DNA of 64,000 nt from Myxococcales bacterium. Its GTDB lineage: Bacteria > Myxococcota_A > Bradymonadia > Bradymonadales > GCA-2716585. A program made the position numbers and the translations under genes. This document shows positions 8,401-16,673 of this stretch, piece after piece (position 1 is the first letter of the stretch; every line of letters starts with the position of its first letter). The stretch spans positions 1 through 64,000 of the forward strand of contig PBBL01000058.1 of the NCBI GenBank assembly GCA_002716585.1, in the 5' to 3' direction. Under the pieces are notes generated by a model, which worked only from the letters and a program-made list of their open reading frames with translations, did no database searches and was not told the origin of the DNA.

Positions 8401-9152
8401 ACGAGCCGGTCGTGTTCCAGTGCCGCGACGCCTTCGAGCCCAACAACTCCCTGGAGACCGCCACCCCCATCGAGCCGGGCATCTACGAGGCGCTGGACGT
8501 CTGCCGCTTCAGCGACGGCGACGACACGACCGACTGGTACGTGCTCAACGTCGAGGCCGGGCTCACTGTGACGGTCCAGCTCACCTTCACCGACGACGTC
8601 GGCGACATCGACCTCTACGCCTACGGCCCCGACGGGACCGCGACCTTCCTCGCCGACTCGCGGACCCGCACCGACGACGAGAGCCTGACCTTCGTCACCT
8701 CCAGCCCCGAGCCCCACTACATCCAGGTGCGCCACTTCAGCGGCAACCCCTCCCCCTACACCATGGAGATCACGACCGAGGCCTACACCCCCCCCGCCTG
8801 TGAGGAGGACGGCCAGGAGGAGGACGACTCGCCCATCGAAGCGCGCTTCATCGAGCCTGGCGTCCATGAGGGGCAGATCTGCTTTGGCGACAGCGACTGG
8901 TTCACCTTCAGCGTCGCCGACAACCAGCGCATCACCGCGCGGCTGATGTTCGCCAACGCCGAGGGCAACCTCAACATGCGCCTCTACGACGAGACCGGCA
9001 CGAACGTGCTGGCCCGCACCACGTCGCACTTCTCCTCCAACGAGACGCTCAGCCGGACCTTCACCACCGGCGGTGTCTACCTCGTCGAGGTCTTTGGCGT
9101 GGGTGGCGCCCAGAACGACTACACGTTCGGGCTTGAGATCTTCGACCTCTGA
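5424..9152 (+). CDS. Giant surface lipoprotein with nine PPC-type domains
   Basis: A 1242-residue lipoprotein. The start at 5424 (ATGATG, GAGG upstream) gives a signal peptide ending in the lipobox VGSGC. A Thr/Gly linker follows (about residues 45-90), then a Cys-rich part with three C-x(n)-C units of the type REDQDCAQNELC. The rest is nine repeats of about 120 residues, each opening like CEDDLEPNQDAQQA, then YDLSLCPEDTDWFALNL, then YFVQVES. This matches the pre-peptidase C-terminal (PPC) beta-sandwich pattern, which usually accompanies secreted enzymes. Here no catalytic domain is seen, so the protein is likely a surface adhesin or matrix protein. Two of the repeats have lost the EPN box. 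It ends six bases from the converging ValRS-like gene. Confidence 0.85.
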   Translation: MMDFRTQARPLTHPFRAMFMLALLVLVGVGSGCSDDGGEDGAVGSGGSSNTTGGDTSNATTGGGTTAGTTGGSTGTTGGTTAGTTGATPCEEDSGCGVGEICVEELCQLGCREDQDCAQNELCLEQQCVAQGVGCRDDGDCGGGFYCDLRQQRCAEDDGGCRDDLDEPNDNTAEATVVDGEAQFTGRYLCDGDNDYYRVMAEVGEVIVVEMRFTHADGDLAFEILESGGRPLLREDTDTDDEETVYVVQSPGAYYVRVFSTDDEEGFNTYNLSVVVSEDVETCEDDLEPNQDAQQAAGIRTGSYDLSLCPEDTDWFALNLAPGAMVELSLTSASTRMALTFYDRDGSTVLAHSENNMSEQALDVSVDLAGLYFVQVESEEIHEAGINYTLTAIVDGLAVDPACNDRFEPNEAPEGAIPLQIGRYDELTICSSDNDYYSVELGVQDQLTVTALFEHMFANIDLELYDAAGELLERSISSTNNEEIFFEAPIGGTYTLRVRHSFGVTNEYALLLFIEPGPEAPDCDDAYGDLRTRDDALPLPEEGVTDARVCQGRPDHFTLTTDVGNTLLDLAFLVDVAFGALEVDVRAPGPTGELLATLEPAEEPARLLLEEPGEYALQVRAVAGEATPYSLRATLTPPPSCDEDPAEPNDTFMNAATLTDTLGDLIMCSEEEDWFAVEVAATTALTITADDTDAFGAVALTLFEPDGVTIRAESDGPTVDDLIIDAGTYYVRATLREGLNTPYAITVTAEDRSDCFDAFEPNNAYTSASPIEPGTLDGLHLCDVINELDFYAIELGAQDTITINATFSHEVADIDLRLLDTSGVRTLRSSSSSDDDETLTTTVQTTGTYFIRLNHHSGDPGTYALEVIVDAFEPPACNEDDSEEDDTADTARVVEEGEQTGSACFDDPDWFAIDVPSGRYLTTELDFTHDDGDLALDIIGADGQSVLFTSDTDTDGEVLSWLNPGPEAQRFYVRVRSVGAAANSYTLQLSFTDEPVVFQCRDAFEPNNSLETATPIEPGIYEALDVCRFSDGDDTTDWYVLNVEAGLTVTVQLTFTDDVGDIDLYAYGPDGTATFLADSRTRTDDESLTFVTSSPEPHYIQVRHFSGNPSPYTMEITTEAYTPPACEEDGQEEDDSPIEARFIEPGVHEGQICFGDSDWFTFSVADNQRITARLMFANAEGNLNMRLYDETGTNVLARTTSHFSSNETLSRTFTTGGVYLVEVFGVGGAQNDYTFGLEIFDL

Positions 9153-9158
9153 CGTCGC

Positions 9159-10247
9159 TCACGCTCTGGCGTGAATCCAGGCGTCCACCCCCTCCAGCTC
9201 CTCCTGGAGCGCGTCCTGCCGGTCGCGCAGATCGCTGTACCGCTCGCGCTCGTTGGCGACGACGTCGGCGGGGGCGCGCTCCAGAAACAGCGGGTTCTCC
9301 AGGCGAGCGCGGACGTACCCCATCGCCTCCTCGACCTCACCCAACTCACGGCGGAGCCGCGCGGCGTCGCGCTCCAGCGCATCCAGCTCGACCAGCTCGA
9401 CGACGAGCCCGACCCCGGAGGGGGTCTCCGCGCGGCGCGCGCCAGGCGGTTCCTTCTCGCCCTCGCCCGTCGTCAGCGTGAGATCGCGCGGCCTCGCGAT
9501 GGAGTGGATGTAGGGGAGCAGCCCGGACAGCGCCGCGCGCTGCTCCTCGGTCACACGTGTGGCGACGCGAGGGATGTGCTCCAGCTGCCCAAGCCCCGCG
9601 TCTCGCCGGATCGCGAGCAGCGCCGAGAGCACCTCGATGAGCAGCTCCACCGCGCGCGAGGACGCGTCAAACCGCCCCGTCGTCACCGGGCTCGGTGATG
9701 ACGCCAGGAGGACCGACACCCAGGGCGCCCGACACGGCGCTGGGAGGTTCTGCCAGATCGCTTCGGCGAGCTGAGGCGCGTAGGGGGCGATGAGCCGCAT
9801 CACCCAGCCGGTCATGTGCGCCAGGACGGCGCGACTGGAGGCGACCTCACCACCTAGCGGCGCGAGGGCCTCTGTCTCGTACAGGACGGGCTTGCTCAGC
9901 TCGATGTACCATGTACACCAGTCGCGCCGCAGCCACCGCTCGAGGTCCGCGAGGCGCTCAGCCTGGGTCGCCGCGGTCGAGAGTGAAGCGAGCAGGGCGT
10001 CGAAGCGATGGAGGATCCACCGGTCGGCGGGAGCGAGCCGCAGCGCGTCCAGCTCCCAGGGGTGGGGCTGCCAGGGCTCGATGTGCATGAGGACGAACTT
10101 GGAGGCCCGCCACAGGTGGTTGAGCGTGTCTGGGGAGAGGGTCGGCGCGGGCGCATGGAGCGCGAGCGACTCCCACCAGGGGCGCCAGCGGGCGTCGAGC
10201 GCGTCGGGGTGGTAATCGCCGGTCGGTGGTGTGGTGGGAGGGTGCAT
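9159..10247 (-). CDS. Valyl-tRNA synthetase-derived protein lacking the catalytic core
   Basis: A 362-residue protein. Residues about 10-30 (GDYHPDALDARWRPWWE) match the extreme N-terminus of ValRS. It then jumps directly to the ValRS anticodon-binding domain (LNHLWRASKFVLMHI, ADRWILHRF, CTWYIELSKPVLY) and ends with the ValRS C-terminal coiled-coil arm (NPLFLERAPADVVANERE). The whole Rossmann and editing region is missing: no HIGH, no KMSKS. Normal ValRS has about 880-950 residues. The frame is intact and codon use is like its neighbours, so it looks maintained. It probably still binds tRNA but cannot charge it. It starts 30 bases after the response regulator stop, with a poor ribosome site, so it may depend on that gene for translation. 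A recent deletion pseudogene is the alternative. Confidence 0.85.
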   Translation of the reverse strand: MHPPTTPPTGDYHPDALDARWRPWWESLALHAPAPTLSPDTLNHLWRASKFVLMHIEPWQPHPWELDALRLAPADRWILHRFDALLASLSTAATQAERLADLERWLRRDWCTWYIELSKPVLYETEALAPLGGEVASSRAVLAHMTGWVMRLIAPYAPQLAEAIWQNLPAPCRAPWVSVLLASSPSPVTTGRFDASSRAVELLIEVLSALLAIRRDAGLGQLEHIPRVATRVTEEQRAALSGLLPYIHSIARPRDLTLTTGEGEKEPPGARRAETPSGVGLVVELVELDALERDAARLRRELGEVEEAMGYVRARLENPLFLERAPADVVANERERYSDLRDRQDALQEELEGVDAWIHARA

Positions 10248-10277
10248 GGAGGGTGAGACGGGTTCGAGCCTGGGGTG

Positions 10278-11252
10278 CTACTCGCTGGTGAGCTGAGCGA
10301 GCGCCTCGTCGACGCGGTCCTGCATCATCCGCCGAAGCTCCGTGGCGATGATGGAGTCGATCCGCTCCTCACCGTACTTGAGGAGGCGAGGGAGGATCTT
10401 CTCTTTGAAGAGGTCGTTGAGGACGGAGCGGACCATGCTGAGCATCTGCTGCCGGACCGCCTTCTGGACCTCCTCCCGAACGAGCTGATCGATGAGCTGG
10501 GGGTCGATGGCGGCGGCGGCGGCTTGCTGGACCGCTGCGGCGGAGAGCTGCTGCTGTTGCGGCGTGGGCGCGGGCGCAGGCGCCGCGCGTTGAGGCGTGG
10601 GCGTCGGGGCGCGAGCGGGGGCTCGGGCAGGCGCCGCGGGCGGCCCGGACTTGGCGAAGGGGTTGGAGGAGGCGCGCGGGGACGGGTTGAAGCCGCCGCG
10701 CCGTGGCGCGGCCGGAGCGCTGCCCGAGGGCGAGGGCGAGAAGGACCCGCCGCTGTCCCCGGTGGTCATGGGTTGGCGCTGAAAGCGCCCGGTGCCGCGG
10801 CTCTCGCCAGACGACGGCCCGAAGCGCGGGCGGCTGGAGCCCGAGGAGGAGACCCGCTGGGGAGCCGCCGCGGAGGGCTGCGGGGCGTTACGCGCCAGCT
10901 CGGTGACCTTCCCGGTGAGGTCGTCGGTCTTGAAGGGCTTGGTCAGGACCGCGTTGCAGCCGCTCTGAAGCGCCTGCTCCTCGCTGAACGGGTGGTAGCT
11001 GCCCCCGAGGATCAGGACCGGCGTCTCGCGCAGCGTCGGATCGCTGCGCAGCGCGCGGCAGACGTCCATGCCGCTGCGGTCGGGCAGGTGGTAGTCGAGG
11101 ATCACGACGGAGGGGCGGTGCTCGTAGGCGGCCTGGAGGGCCTGCTCCCCGGCCTCAACCGAGACCACCCGAAACGGGAGCCCCTTGAAGGCCATCTCCA
11201 CCACCTGGCGCATCGTAGCGCTGTCCTCAGCGACCAGGATCGTCTGACTCAT
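10278..11252 (-). CDS. Response regulator with proline-rich linker and helical C-terminal domain
   Basis: A 324-residue single-receiver protein. The receiver (1-120) keeps the acidic pair (VAEDSATMRQ), the phosphoacceptor Asp (VVILDYHLP) and the Lys (LTKPF); the switch Thr position appears to be Gly (LILGGS). A Ser/Pro/Ala-rich linker (about 125-245) joins a helical tail (LIDQLVREEVQKAVRQQM...) of about 75 residues that I cannot assign. There is no DNA-binding or enzymatic output domain, so it probably works by protein-protein contact. The ATG at 11252 has GAGGAGAAAGGT upstream. It is the first gene of a pair with the ValRS-like gene. Confidence 0.85.
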   Translation of the reverse strand: MSQTILVAEDSATMRQVVEMAFKGLPFRVVSVEAGEQALQAAYEHRPSVVILDYHLPDRSGMDVCRALRSDPTLRETPVLILGGSYHPFSEEQALQSGCNAVLTKPFKTDDLTGKVTELARNAPQPSAAAPQRVSSSGSSRPRFGPSSGESRGTGRFQRQPMTTGDSGGSFSPSPSGSAPAAPRRGGFNPSPRASSNPFAKSGPPAAPARAPARAPTPTPQRAAPAPAPTPQQQQLSAAAVQQAAAAAIDPQLIDQLVREEVQKAVRQQMLSMVRSVLNDLFKEKILPRLLKYGEERIDSIIATELRRMMQDRVDEALAQLTSE

Positions 11253-11354
11253 ACCTTTCTCCTCAACCCAGCCGCGCCCTTCACGGCGTGTTCAACCTGC
11301 CACAATGGCCACATCAGTGACGTACCACGAGTCCACCCATCTGACAAGGCAAAG

Positions 11355-11381
11355 GGCCCCAACGCGAACCCACCCGGGGCC
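11355..11381 (-). terminator. Weak hairpin after the Cys-rich lipoprotein gene
   Basis: GGCCCC at 11355-11360 pairs with GGGGCC at 11376-11381 around a 15-base loop, about 30 bases past the stop of the 1022-residue lipoprotein gene. There is no T run, so termination is only possible, not shown. Confidence 0.3.
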
Positions 11382-11409
11382 AACGGTTCGAGCGGGGATC
11401 GCCCGATGC

Positions 11410-14400
11410 TCAGAAGCAGACGCCGAACACGTCGCTGTCGAGCAGATCGTCACACGTCTCCAGCGCCGGGCAGTCGCTGTTGCCGTTGGCCAGGCGACAG
11501 AACTGCAGGCACAGCCCGTCGGTGGGGGTGTCGCTGATCTGGAAGCAGAGGGTGTCGTCGCTGCACCACGTGCCCGGCGACGTGCAGGGGGTGCCCGGCG
11601 CTGGAGCCCCGGCGAGCACGTCGTCCGAGCACACCCCCCAGCTGTCCGTGTAGATCCCACACACCTCCCCGTCGGGGCACCCCGAGGTGGTCCCGGCTTG
11701 CGCGGCGAACGGCCGACAGAGCGGCTCACAGATGCCGATCAGCGCCTCGGGGTCGTCGTTTTCGCAGGCGTAGCCCCCCTGACAGTCGCCAAAGAGCGAC
11801 CCCTGGCGCAAGCAGGCGTCGCCCGGGGCGGTGGCGCCCGACGGAGCGCAGGACCCCACCGAGGCGTCGCGCTCTGGCAGGCAGGTCTTGAAGCCGTCCA
11901 GCGCGCACCCGTTGGTCGCTTCGCCCTCGTACGGGGTGCAGGCGGGCCAGCAGAGGCCCACGACCCCCTCCAACCCATCAAACGCCTCCAGGCACAGCTC
12001 GCTCTCTGCGCACATGGCGTCCGCGTTGGCGTCCGACAGGCCCAGGTTGCACCAGGAACGGCACGTCGCGCCGCCGTCGCCGAAGTCCGCGCAGCTCAGG
12101 AACTCCCCGCAGGACTCGGTCGTGAGCTGGGCGTTGCACGCCTCCCCCTCCGTCCGAGGCCCGACGTCGAAGCAGATCCCCTGCTCCTGGCTGAACGGCT
12201 GACAGCCCTGCCCATCGGGGCAGAGCCCCGCGCCCCCGTCCCACCCCAGGCACCCGGAGCCGCACAGGCCAAACTCCGTGTTGTTGGCGAAGACCTCCAC
12301 GCAGCCCTCATCGCCCGCGCAGTCATCGGCGACGGTCGCGCAGTAGGGGGTGCACTCACCCGCCAGGCAGCCCAGCCCGGGCGCGCAGTTCTCCGCCGCC
12401 GTGCAGGCCGAGCCCTCGGCCCCGGGGCCCGCCTCAACGCACAGGAAGGTGTTGTTCACCAGCGGCAGGCAGTTGCCCCCGTTGGCTCCGATCGCCGCGC
12501 ACTCCTCGGCGCCGCTGAGCGGCGAGGAGCAGTTGGAGCGGAGGCAGGCCCCGAGGGTCTCCTCCCCATCGAGCCCCGCGCACAGCGAGCCCTGGGCGCA
12601 GTCGTTCAGGCGCGTGTCGCAGAGGCGGTGGCAGGTGGTCTCGGTGGGTTCGAGGTCGTTCCCCGCGATGCAGATCAGCGTGGCCGTGTCGGACCCGGCT
12701 ACACACGGCTGCCCCTCCAGGGAGCAGACGCTCTCGGAGACGCACTGCCCCTGGAAGCAGGCCTGGCCGTTGAGGCACGCGGGTTCACACTCCGACGGGG
12801 CGCAGGTGCCAAAGCCGCCAAACAGCGGCTCGCACACCTCGCCGCCACACTGGATCGGGCTGGCCACCTCGCAGAGGGGGCGGCAGCTCCCCTCGGCGTT
12901 GCAGCCCAGCCCCGGGGCGCAGTTGGCGGTGGTGGCGCATGCGCCGTTGGCGCTGACGGCGCCCGCCTCCGTGCAGCGCAGGACGCCCCCGTCCGTCGGC
13001 AGGCAGTGGCCCCCGTTGGGGCCGATCGCCGAGCACGAGGCCGCCTGCAACGGCGAGGCGCAGTTGGCGGTGACGCAGGCGGTGACCGCGCCGTCGCCGC
13101 GGTCGAGCGCCTCACAGGAGGAGCCCGGCGGGCAGCTCGGGCTGTTGGGGTCGCAAGCGGAGAGGCAGGTGAGGGCGTCGGCGTCCAGCGGATCCTCCGC
13201 GGCGCAGACGAACGTTTCGGTGTCCTCGCTGCTCCCAGCGCAGGCCGCCCCCAGCGCCTCGCAGCGCGCGAACGGGACGCAGGCGCCGATCCCGGCCTCG
13301 GTCACCCCCGCCACCTCGGCGCACTCCTCGTCCGCCGCGCATGCGTCCGCCCCAAGCTCACAGGGGGGCGCGCACGCGCCGTTGCCGCACACGAGGCCCG
13401 CCGCGCACTGCAGCTCGTTGGTGCACGGGAGCCCCTCCCGCCGGGTCCCTGCGAGCACGCAGTAGAGCACCCCGTTGCCCTGGGCGAGGCAGGTCCCCCC
13501 GTTCTCGCCCGCCGCGGCGCACTCGGTGTCGCTCGTGAGCACCGAGGTGCAGTTGGAGGGCAAGCACACGGACTGCCCGTCGAACAGCCCGCAGAAGGCC
13601 TCCGCGCCGCAGTCTGCGTCGCTGGAGCACACCGGCTGGCAGGTCAACGTGTCAGGGTCGGTGTTGTCGGCGGGCAGGCAGGTCAGCTCGGCGGTGTTCA
13701 TGGTGGCGCCGTCGCACGCCTGCCCCGGGCTGGCGCAGGCGTTCTGCTCGATCGGCTCGCAGATCCCGGCGACGCACATCTCCCCTGGATCGCAGGAGAC
13801 GCCCTCACACGGGTCGTTGCCGGTGGTACCGTTGGAGGTCCCGGTCGTCCCATTCGAGGTACCTGTCGTCCCGTTTGAGGTGCCCGTCGTCCCGTTGGAT
13901 GTGCTGGTGGTGCCGTTCGAGGTACCTGTCGTCCCGTTGGATGTGCCCGTTGTGCCGTTCGAGGTGCCGTTGCTCGTCCCGTTCGAAGCGACGGCGTCGT
14001 CGCAGTAGCCGATGTTCCCATCAATCGCCACGCAGGACTGCCCGCCAGGGCAGCTCGGCGCCGCGACGTCGCACGTCTGAACACAGAACGGCTGCGCGCC
14101 CGGAGAAGGCTCGAAGCACTGGAGATCGCCCTCGCACGCGCTGCTGTCCGTGCAAGGGTCGCCGACGCCCGCGCCCGAGCCACCCCCACCGCTCTCGGCG
14201 CAGTAGGAGCCGCCCCCGACGTTGACGCACTGAGAGCCCACCGGGCAATCAAAGTCGTTGCCCGTGAGGCAGGAGTTGGAGCACACCGATCCGAGCAGCG
14301 GATCGATCGTCACGCAGTCGAAGCCCGAGGCGCAGTCCGATCCGCTGGAGCACGCCTCACCGTAGGCCCCCGATCCACCCGCGCCGCCGTCCTCCGCCGA

Positions 14401-14478
14401 GGCACAGTGCATCAACGTGAGCGCGGCGGACATCGCCACGACCGCGAGCAACAGGTCTGTAACCCTTTGAACCTTCAT
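11410..14478 (-). CDS. Large Cys-rich surface lipoprotein with NGTT linker
   Basis: A 1022-residue protein. The ATG at 14478 has AGAAGG upstream; a GTG at 14493 lacks one. The N-terminal signal ends near TLMHC, a weak lipobox. Two Cys-rich units (CSSGSDCASGFDC type) are followed by an (S)NGTTGT linker with nine NGT triplets, then about ten Cys-rich modules. Modules alternate between C-x-G-Q-x-C openings and repeated phrases such as CAAIGANGGNCLP and CAPGLGC. These resemble disulphide-rich repeats common in myxobacterial surface proteins. No enzyme motif is seen. Adhesion or surface structure is likely. Its 3' neighbour is the response regulator, 157 bases away. Confidence 0.8.
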   Translation of the reverse strand: MKVQRVTDLLLAVVAMSAALTLMHCASAEDGGAGGSGAYGEACSSGSDCASGFDCVTIDPLLGSVCSNSCLTGNDFDCPVGSQCVNVGGGSYCAESGGGGSGAGVGDPCTDSSACEGDLQCFEPSPGAQPFCVQTCDVAAPSCPGGQSCVAIDGNIGYCDDAVASNGTSNGTSNGTTGTSNGTTGTSNGTTSTSNGTTGTSNGTTGTSNGTTGTSNGTTGNDPCEGVSCDPGEMCVAGICEPIEQNACASPGQACDGATMNTAELTCLPADNTDPDTLTCQPVCSSDADCGAEAFCGLFDGQSVCLPSNCTSVLTSDTECAAAGENGGTCLAQGNGVLYCVLAGTRREGLPCTNELQCAAGLVCGNGACAPPCELGADACAADEECAEVAGVTEAGIGACVPFARCEALGAACAGSSEDTETFVCAAEDPLDADALTCLSACDPNSPSCPPGSSCEALDRGDGAVTACVTANCASPLQAASCSAIGPNGGHCLPTDGGVLRCTEAGAVSANGACATTANCAPGLGCNAEGSCRPLCEVASPIQCGGEVCEPLFGGFGTCAPSECEPACLNGQACFQGQCVSESVCSLEGQPCVAGSDTATLICIAGNDLEPTETTCHRLCDTRLNDCAQGSLCAGLDGEETLGACLRSNCSSPLSGAEECAAIGANGGNCLPLVNNTFLCVEAGPGAEGSACTAAENCAPGLGCLAGECTPYCATVADDCAGDEGCVEVFANNTEFGLCGSGCLGWDGGAGLCPDGQGCQPFSQEQGICFDVGPRTEGEACNAQLTTESCGEFLSCADFGDGGATCRSWCNLGLSDANADAMCAESELCLEAFDGLEGVVGLCWPACTPYEGEATNGCALDGFKTCLPERDASVGSCAPSGATAPGDACLRQGSLFGDCQGGYACENDDPEALIGICEPLCRPFAAQAGTTSGCPDGEVCGIYTDSWGVCSDDVLAGAPAPGTPCTSPGTWCSDDTLCFQISDTPTDGLCLQFCRLANGNSDCPALETCDDLLDSDVFGVCF

Positions 14479-14663
14479 CGCAACCTTCTCCACGCAGGCG
14501 CCAGCGAGGCTGGTCGAATTGGAGCGCTCAACCTACCACCGGCGCGACCAGGGCGGCAAGGATCGCGGCGGTCGAGGGCGTTGCGCCGGGGAGCGGCTTC
14601 TGCTACGTGGTAGGGCCGCGACGTGAACCGCATGCCCGAACCTGAGATGGAGGTGGTGCCCTC

Positions 14664-15557
14664 ATGGATCTGCGTGACTGTCAAACACTCGCCCGCGCGG
14701 TGGCGACCCGCTTCAACGACGACGGCGACCCGTTTCGAGGCCTGGCCAGGCTCCTGGAGGAGTGCGGCGAGACCTCGGCGGAGATCGCTCGCCTGGAACA
14801 GACGGGGAGCAAAGGGTTCTACTCGGAGTCGGGCGATCACGAGCGGCTGGCCGATGAGCTGGCCGACGTCCTGATCAACCTCGCCGGATTGGCCAACACC
14901 TACAACCTCAAGCTGGACGCGGCCATGGAGCGCAAGTGGCAGCGGTTCGTCGAGGAGCACGGCGGCGAGGAGCTGGAAGACGCCCACGGCCCGGTGGAGA
15001 TCCCCCAGGAGGGGTCGAAGCGGGTGACGGTCTACTGCTCCTCAAGCGACCGGGTGGCCCCGATCTACCGGGATGTGGCGGCCCAGCTCGGGACGCTGCT
15101 CGGCGAGCGGGGCCACACGCTGATCTACGGCGGTGGGAGCCTCGGCCTGATGGGGTTGGTGAGCAGGAACGTGCGGCAGGCGGGGGGGACGGTGCACGGC
15201 GTGATCCTCGATCGCCTCGTGCCGCTCGGGGGGGACAACTCCCACGTCCATGAGCTGCGCACGGTCTCCAACATGCGCTCCCGCAAGCGCGGCCTGGAGG
15301 AGATGGCCGACGTGTTCGTGACCCTCCCGGGCGGCTTCGGGACGTTTGAGGAGCTGCTGGAGGTCGTCTCCTTCAAGACGCTGAGCTTGCACCACCGGCC
15401 GATCATCATCGTCAACGTGGACGGCTACTACGATCCGCTGCTCGCGCAGTTCGAGCGGTGCTATCGGGAGCACTTCGCCCACGAGACCGGGCGCCCCGAG
15501 CCCCTCTACCACGTCGCGACGACGGCCGAGGAGGTGATCGCGCTGATCGAGGCGTGA
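14664..15557 (+). CDS. MazG-type pyrophosphohydrolase fused to LOG-family phosphoribohydrolase
   Basis: A 297-residue two-domain protein. Residues 1-100 are an all-alpha MazG-like NTP pyrophosphohydrolase: LLEECGETSAEI carries the EExGE metal site and ERLADELADVLINL the ExxD site. Residues 115-297 are a LOG (lysine-decarboxylase-like) domain: VYCSSSDR, IYGGGSLGLMG and the signature PGGFGTFEE, with R and K residues (SNMRSRKRG) before it. MazG enzymes turn NTP into NMP plus PPi; LOG enzymes split a nucleoside 5'-monophosphate into base and ribose 5-phosphate. The fusion therefore could run two consecutive steps, for example to clear a damaged or signalling nucleotide. GGAGG precedes the ATG. 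The next gene starts 87 bases later. Confidence 0.9.
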   Translation: MDLRDCQTLARAVATRFNDDGDPFRGLARLLEECGETSAEIARLEQTGSKGFYSESGDHERLADELADVLINLAGLANTYNLKLDAAMERKWQRFVEEHGGEELEDAHGPVEIPQEGSKRVTVYCSSSDRVAPIYRDVAAQLGTLLGERGHTLIYGGGSLGLMGLVSRNVRQAGGTVHGVILDRLVPLGGDNSHVHELRTVSNMRSRKRGLEEMADVFVTLPGGFGTFEELLEVVSFKTLSLHHRPIIIVNVDGYYDPLLAQFERCYREHFAHETGRPEPLYHVATTAEEVIALIEA

Positions 15558-15644
15558 CGCCCCCAAAGCACCCCAACCCATGTGATATCGAGCCCGTTGT
15601 GCGGGGGGTGACCCTCCCAGGCGGGTTGAGACGAGGAGAAGCCC

Positions 15645-16625
15645 ATGCGCGCAGTCATCATCACCGAGCCCGGCGGAGCCAACGTTCTTGAGATCCAGGA
15701 GGCCCCGGCGCCGACCCCTGGCCCGGGGCAGGTGCTCGTCCGGGTCGCCGCGGCGGGACTCAACCGCGCGGACATCATCCAGCGACGAGGGTTCTACCCG
15801 GCGCCTCCGGGCTCGCCCCAGGACATCCCAGGGCTGGAGTACTCGGGCGAGGTCGCGGCGGTCGGCGAGGGCGTGACGCTGCGGTCGGTGGGCGATCGGG
15901 TGATGGGGTTGGTCGGAGGAGGAGCCTGCGGCGAGCTGCTCGTCACCCACGAGCGCGAGACGATCGCCGTCCCGGACGGCGTGGAGTTGGTGGACGCCGC
16001 GGCGATCCCGGAGGTGTTCATGACCGCCTACGACGCGGCCCACCTCCAGGCGGACCTCAAGATGGGACAGCGGCTCCTGGTGCACGCCGTCGGCAGCGGG
16101 GTCGGGACCGCCGCCATCCAGCTGGCGCGGCTCGCCGGGGCTCACACGTTCGGGACCACGCGCTCGCAGTGGAAGATCGACACATGCGAGGAGCTGGGGT
16201 TGGGGCTGGACGTCGCGATCAACACGTCGGAGGCCCCTGACTTCCAGGAGGTGCTTCAGAAGCACGGCGGCGCCGACGTGATCCTCGACCTGGTGGGTGG
16301 CGGGTACCTGGAGCGCAACATCCAGGCGCTCTCGCCCCAGGGTCACATGATCATCGTTGGCCTGCTGACGGGCGCCAACGCGCCGCTGTCGTTGCGGGAC
16401 GTGCTCAAGCGGCGGCTCAAGATCACCGGCACGGCGCTGCGCGCGCGGCCGCTCGAAGAGAAGATCACCCTGGCGCGGCTGTTTGAGCGCCGCGTCGTGC
16501 CACTCTTCGCCCAGCAGAAGCTGCGCCCGGTCATCGACCGCACTTTTTCGATGGATGAAGTGCAGGAGGCGCATACGTTCATGGAAGAGAACGCCAACTT
16601 CGGTAAGATCCTGCTCTCGTGGTAG
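15645..16625 (+). CDS. NAD(P)H quinone oxidoreductase, PIG3-like
   Basis: A 326-residue zinc-free medium-chain dehydrogenase/reductase. The N-terminal GroES-like half has the quinone reductase phrases AGLNRADIIQRRGFYP and IPGLEYSGEVAAVG. The Rossmann half has the nucleotide loop AVGSGVGTAAIQLARLAGA (AxGxVG-like), and the C-terminal part LSPQGHMIIVGLL. No structural or catalytic zinc Cys cluster is present. The family (TP53I3/PIG3) reduces quinones with NADPH. AGGAG precedes the ATG. It lies 48 bases before smpB on the same strand. Confidence 0.92.
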   Translation: MRAVIITEPGGANVLEIQEAPAPTPGPGQVLVRVAAAGLNRADIIQRRGFYPAPPGSPQDIPGLEYSGEVAAVGEGVTLRSVGDRVMGLVGGGACGELLVTHERETIAVPDGVELVDAAAIPEVFMTAYDAAHLQADLKMGQRLLVHAVGSGVGTAAIQLARLAGAHTFGTTRSQWKIDTCEELGLGLDVAINTSEAPDFQEVLQKHGGADVILDLVGGGYLERNIQALSPQGHMIIVGLLTGANAPLSLRDVLKRRLKITGTALRARPLEEKITLARLFERRVVPLFAQQKLRPVIDRTFSMDEVQEAHTFMEENANFGKILLSW

Positions 16626-16673
16626 ACTTCCAGTTCAGGCGTGTGAGCAGCCCAGGCGGCAAGGAGAACCTCA

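Noticed and set aside
5394-9029. 1211-residue minus-strand open frame
   Set aside because: It mirrors the giant lipoprotein in antisense; such frames are common in GC-rich genes and this one shows no motif.
11305-13878. 857-residue plus-strand open frame
   Set aside because: Antisense shadow of the Cys-rich lipoprotein, rich in Ala, Arg and Gly without motifs.
13814-13990. Possible CRISPR or satellite array
   Set aside because: The repeats are in-frame 18-base units coding for NGTTGT; there are no spacers.
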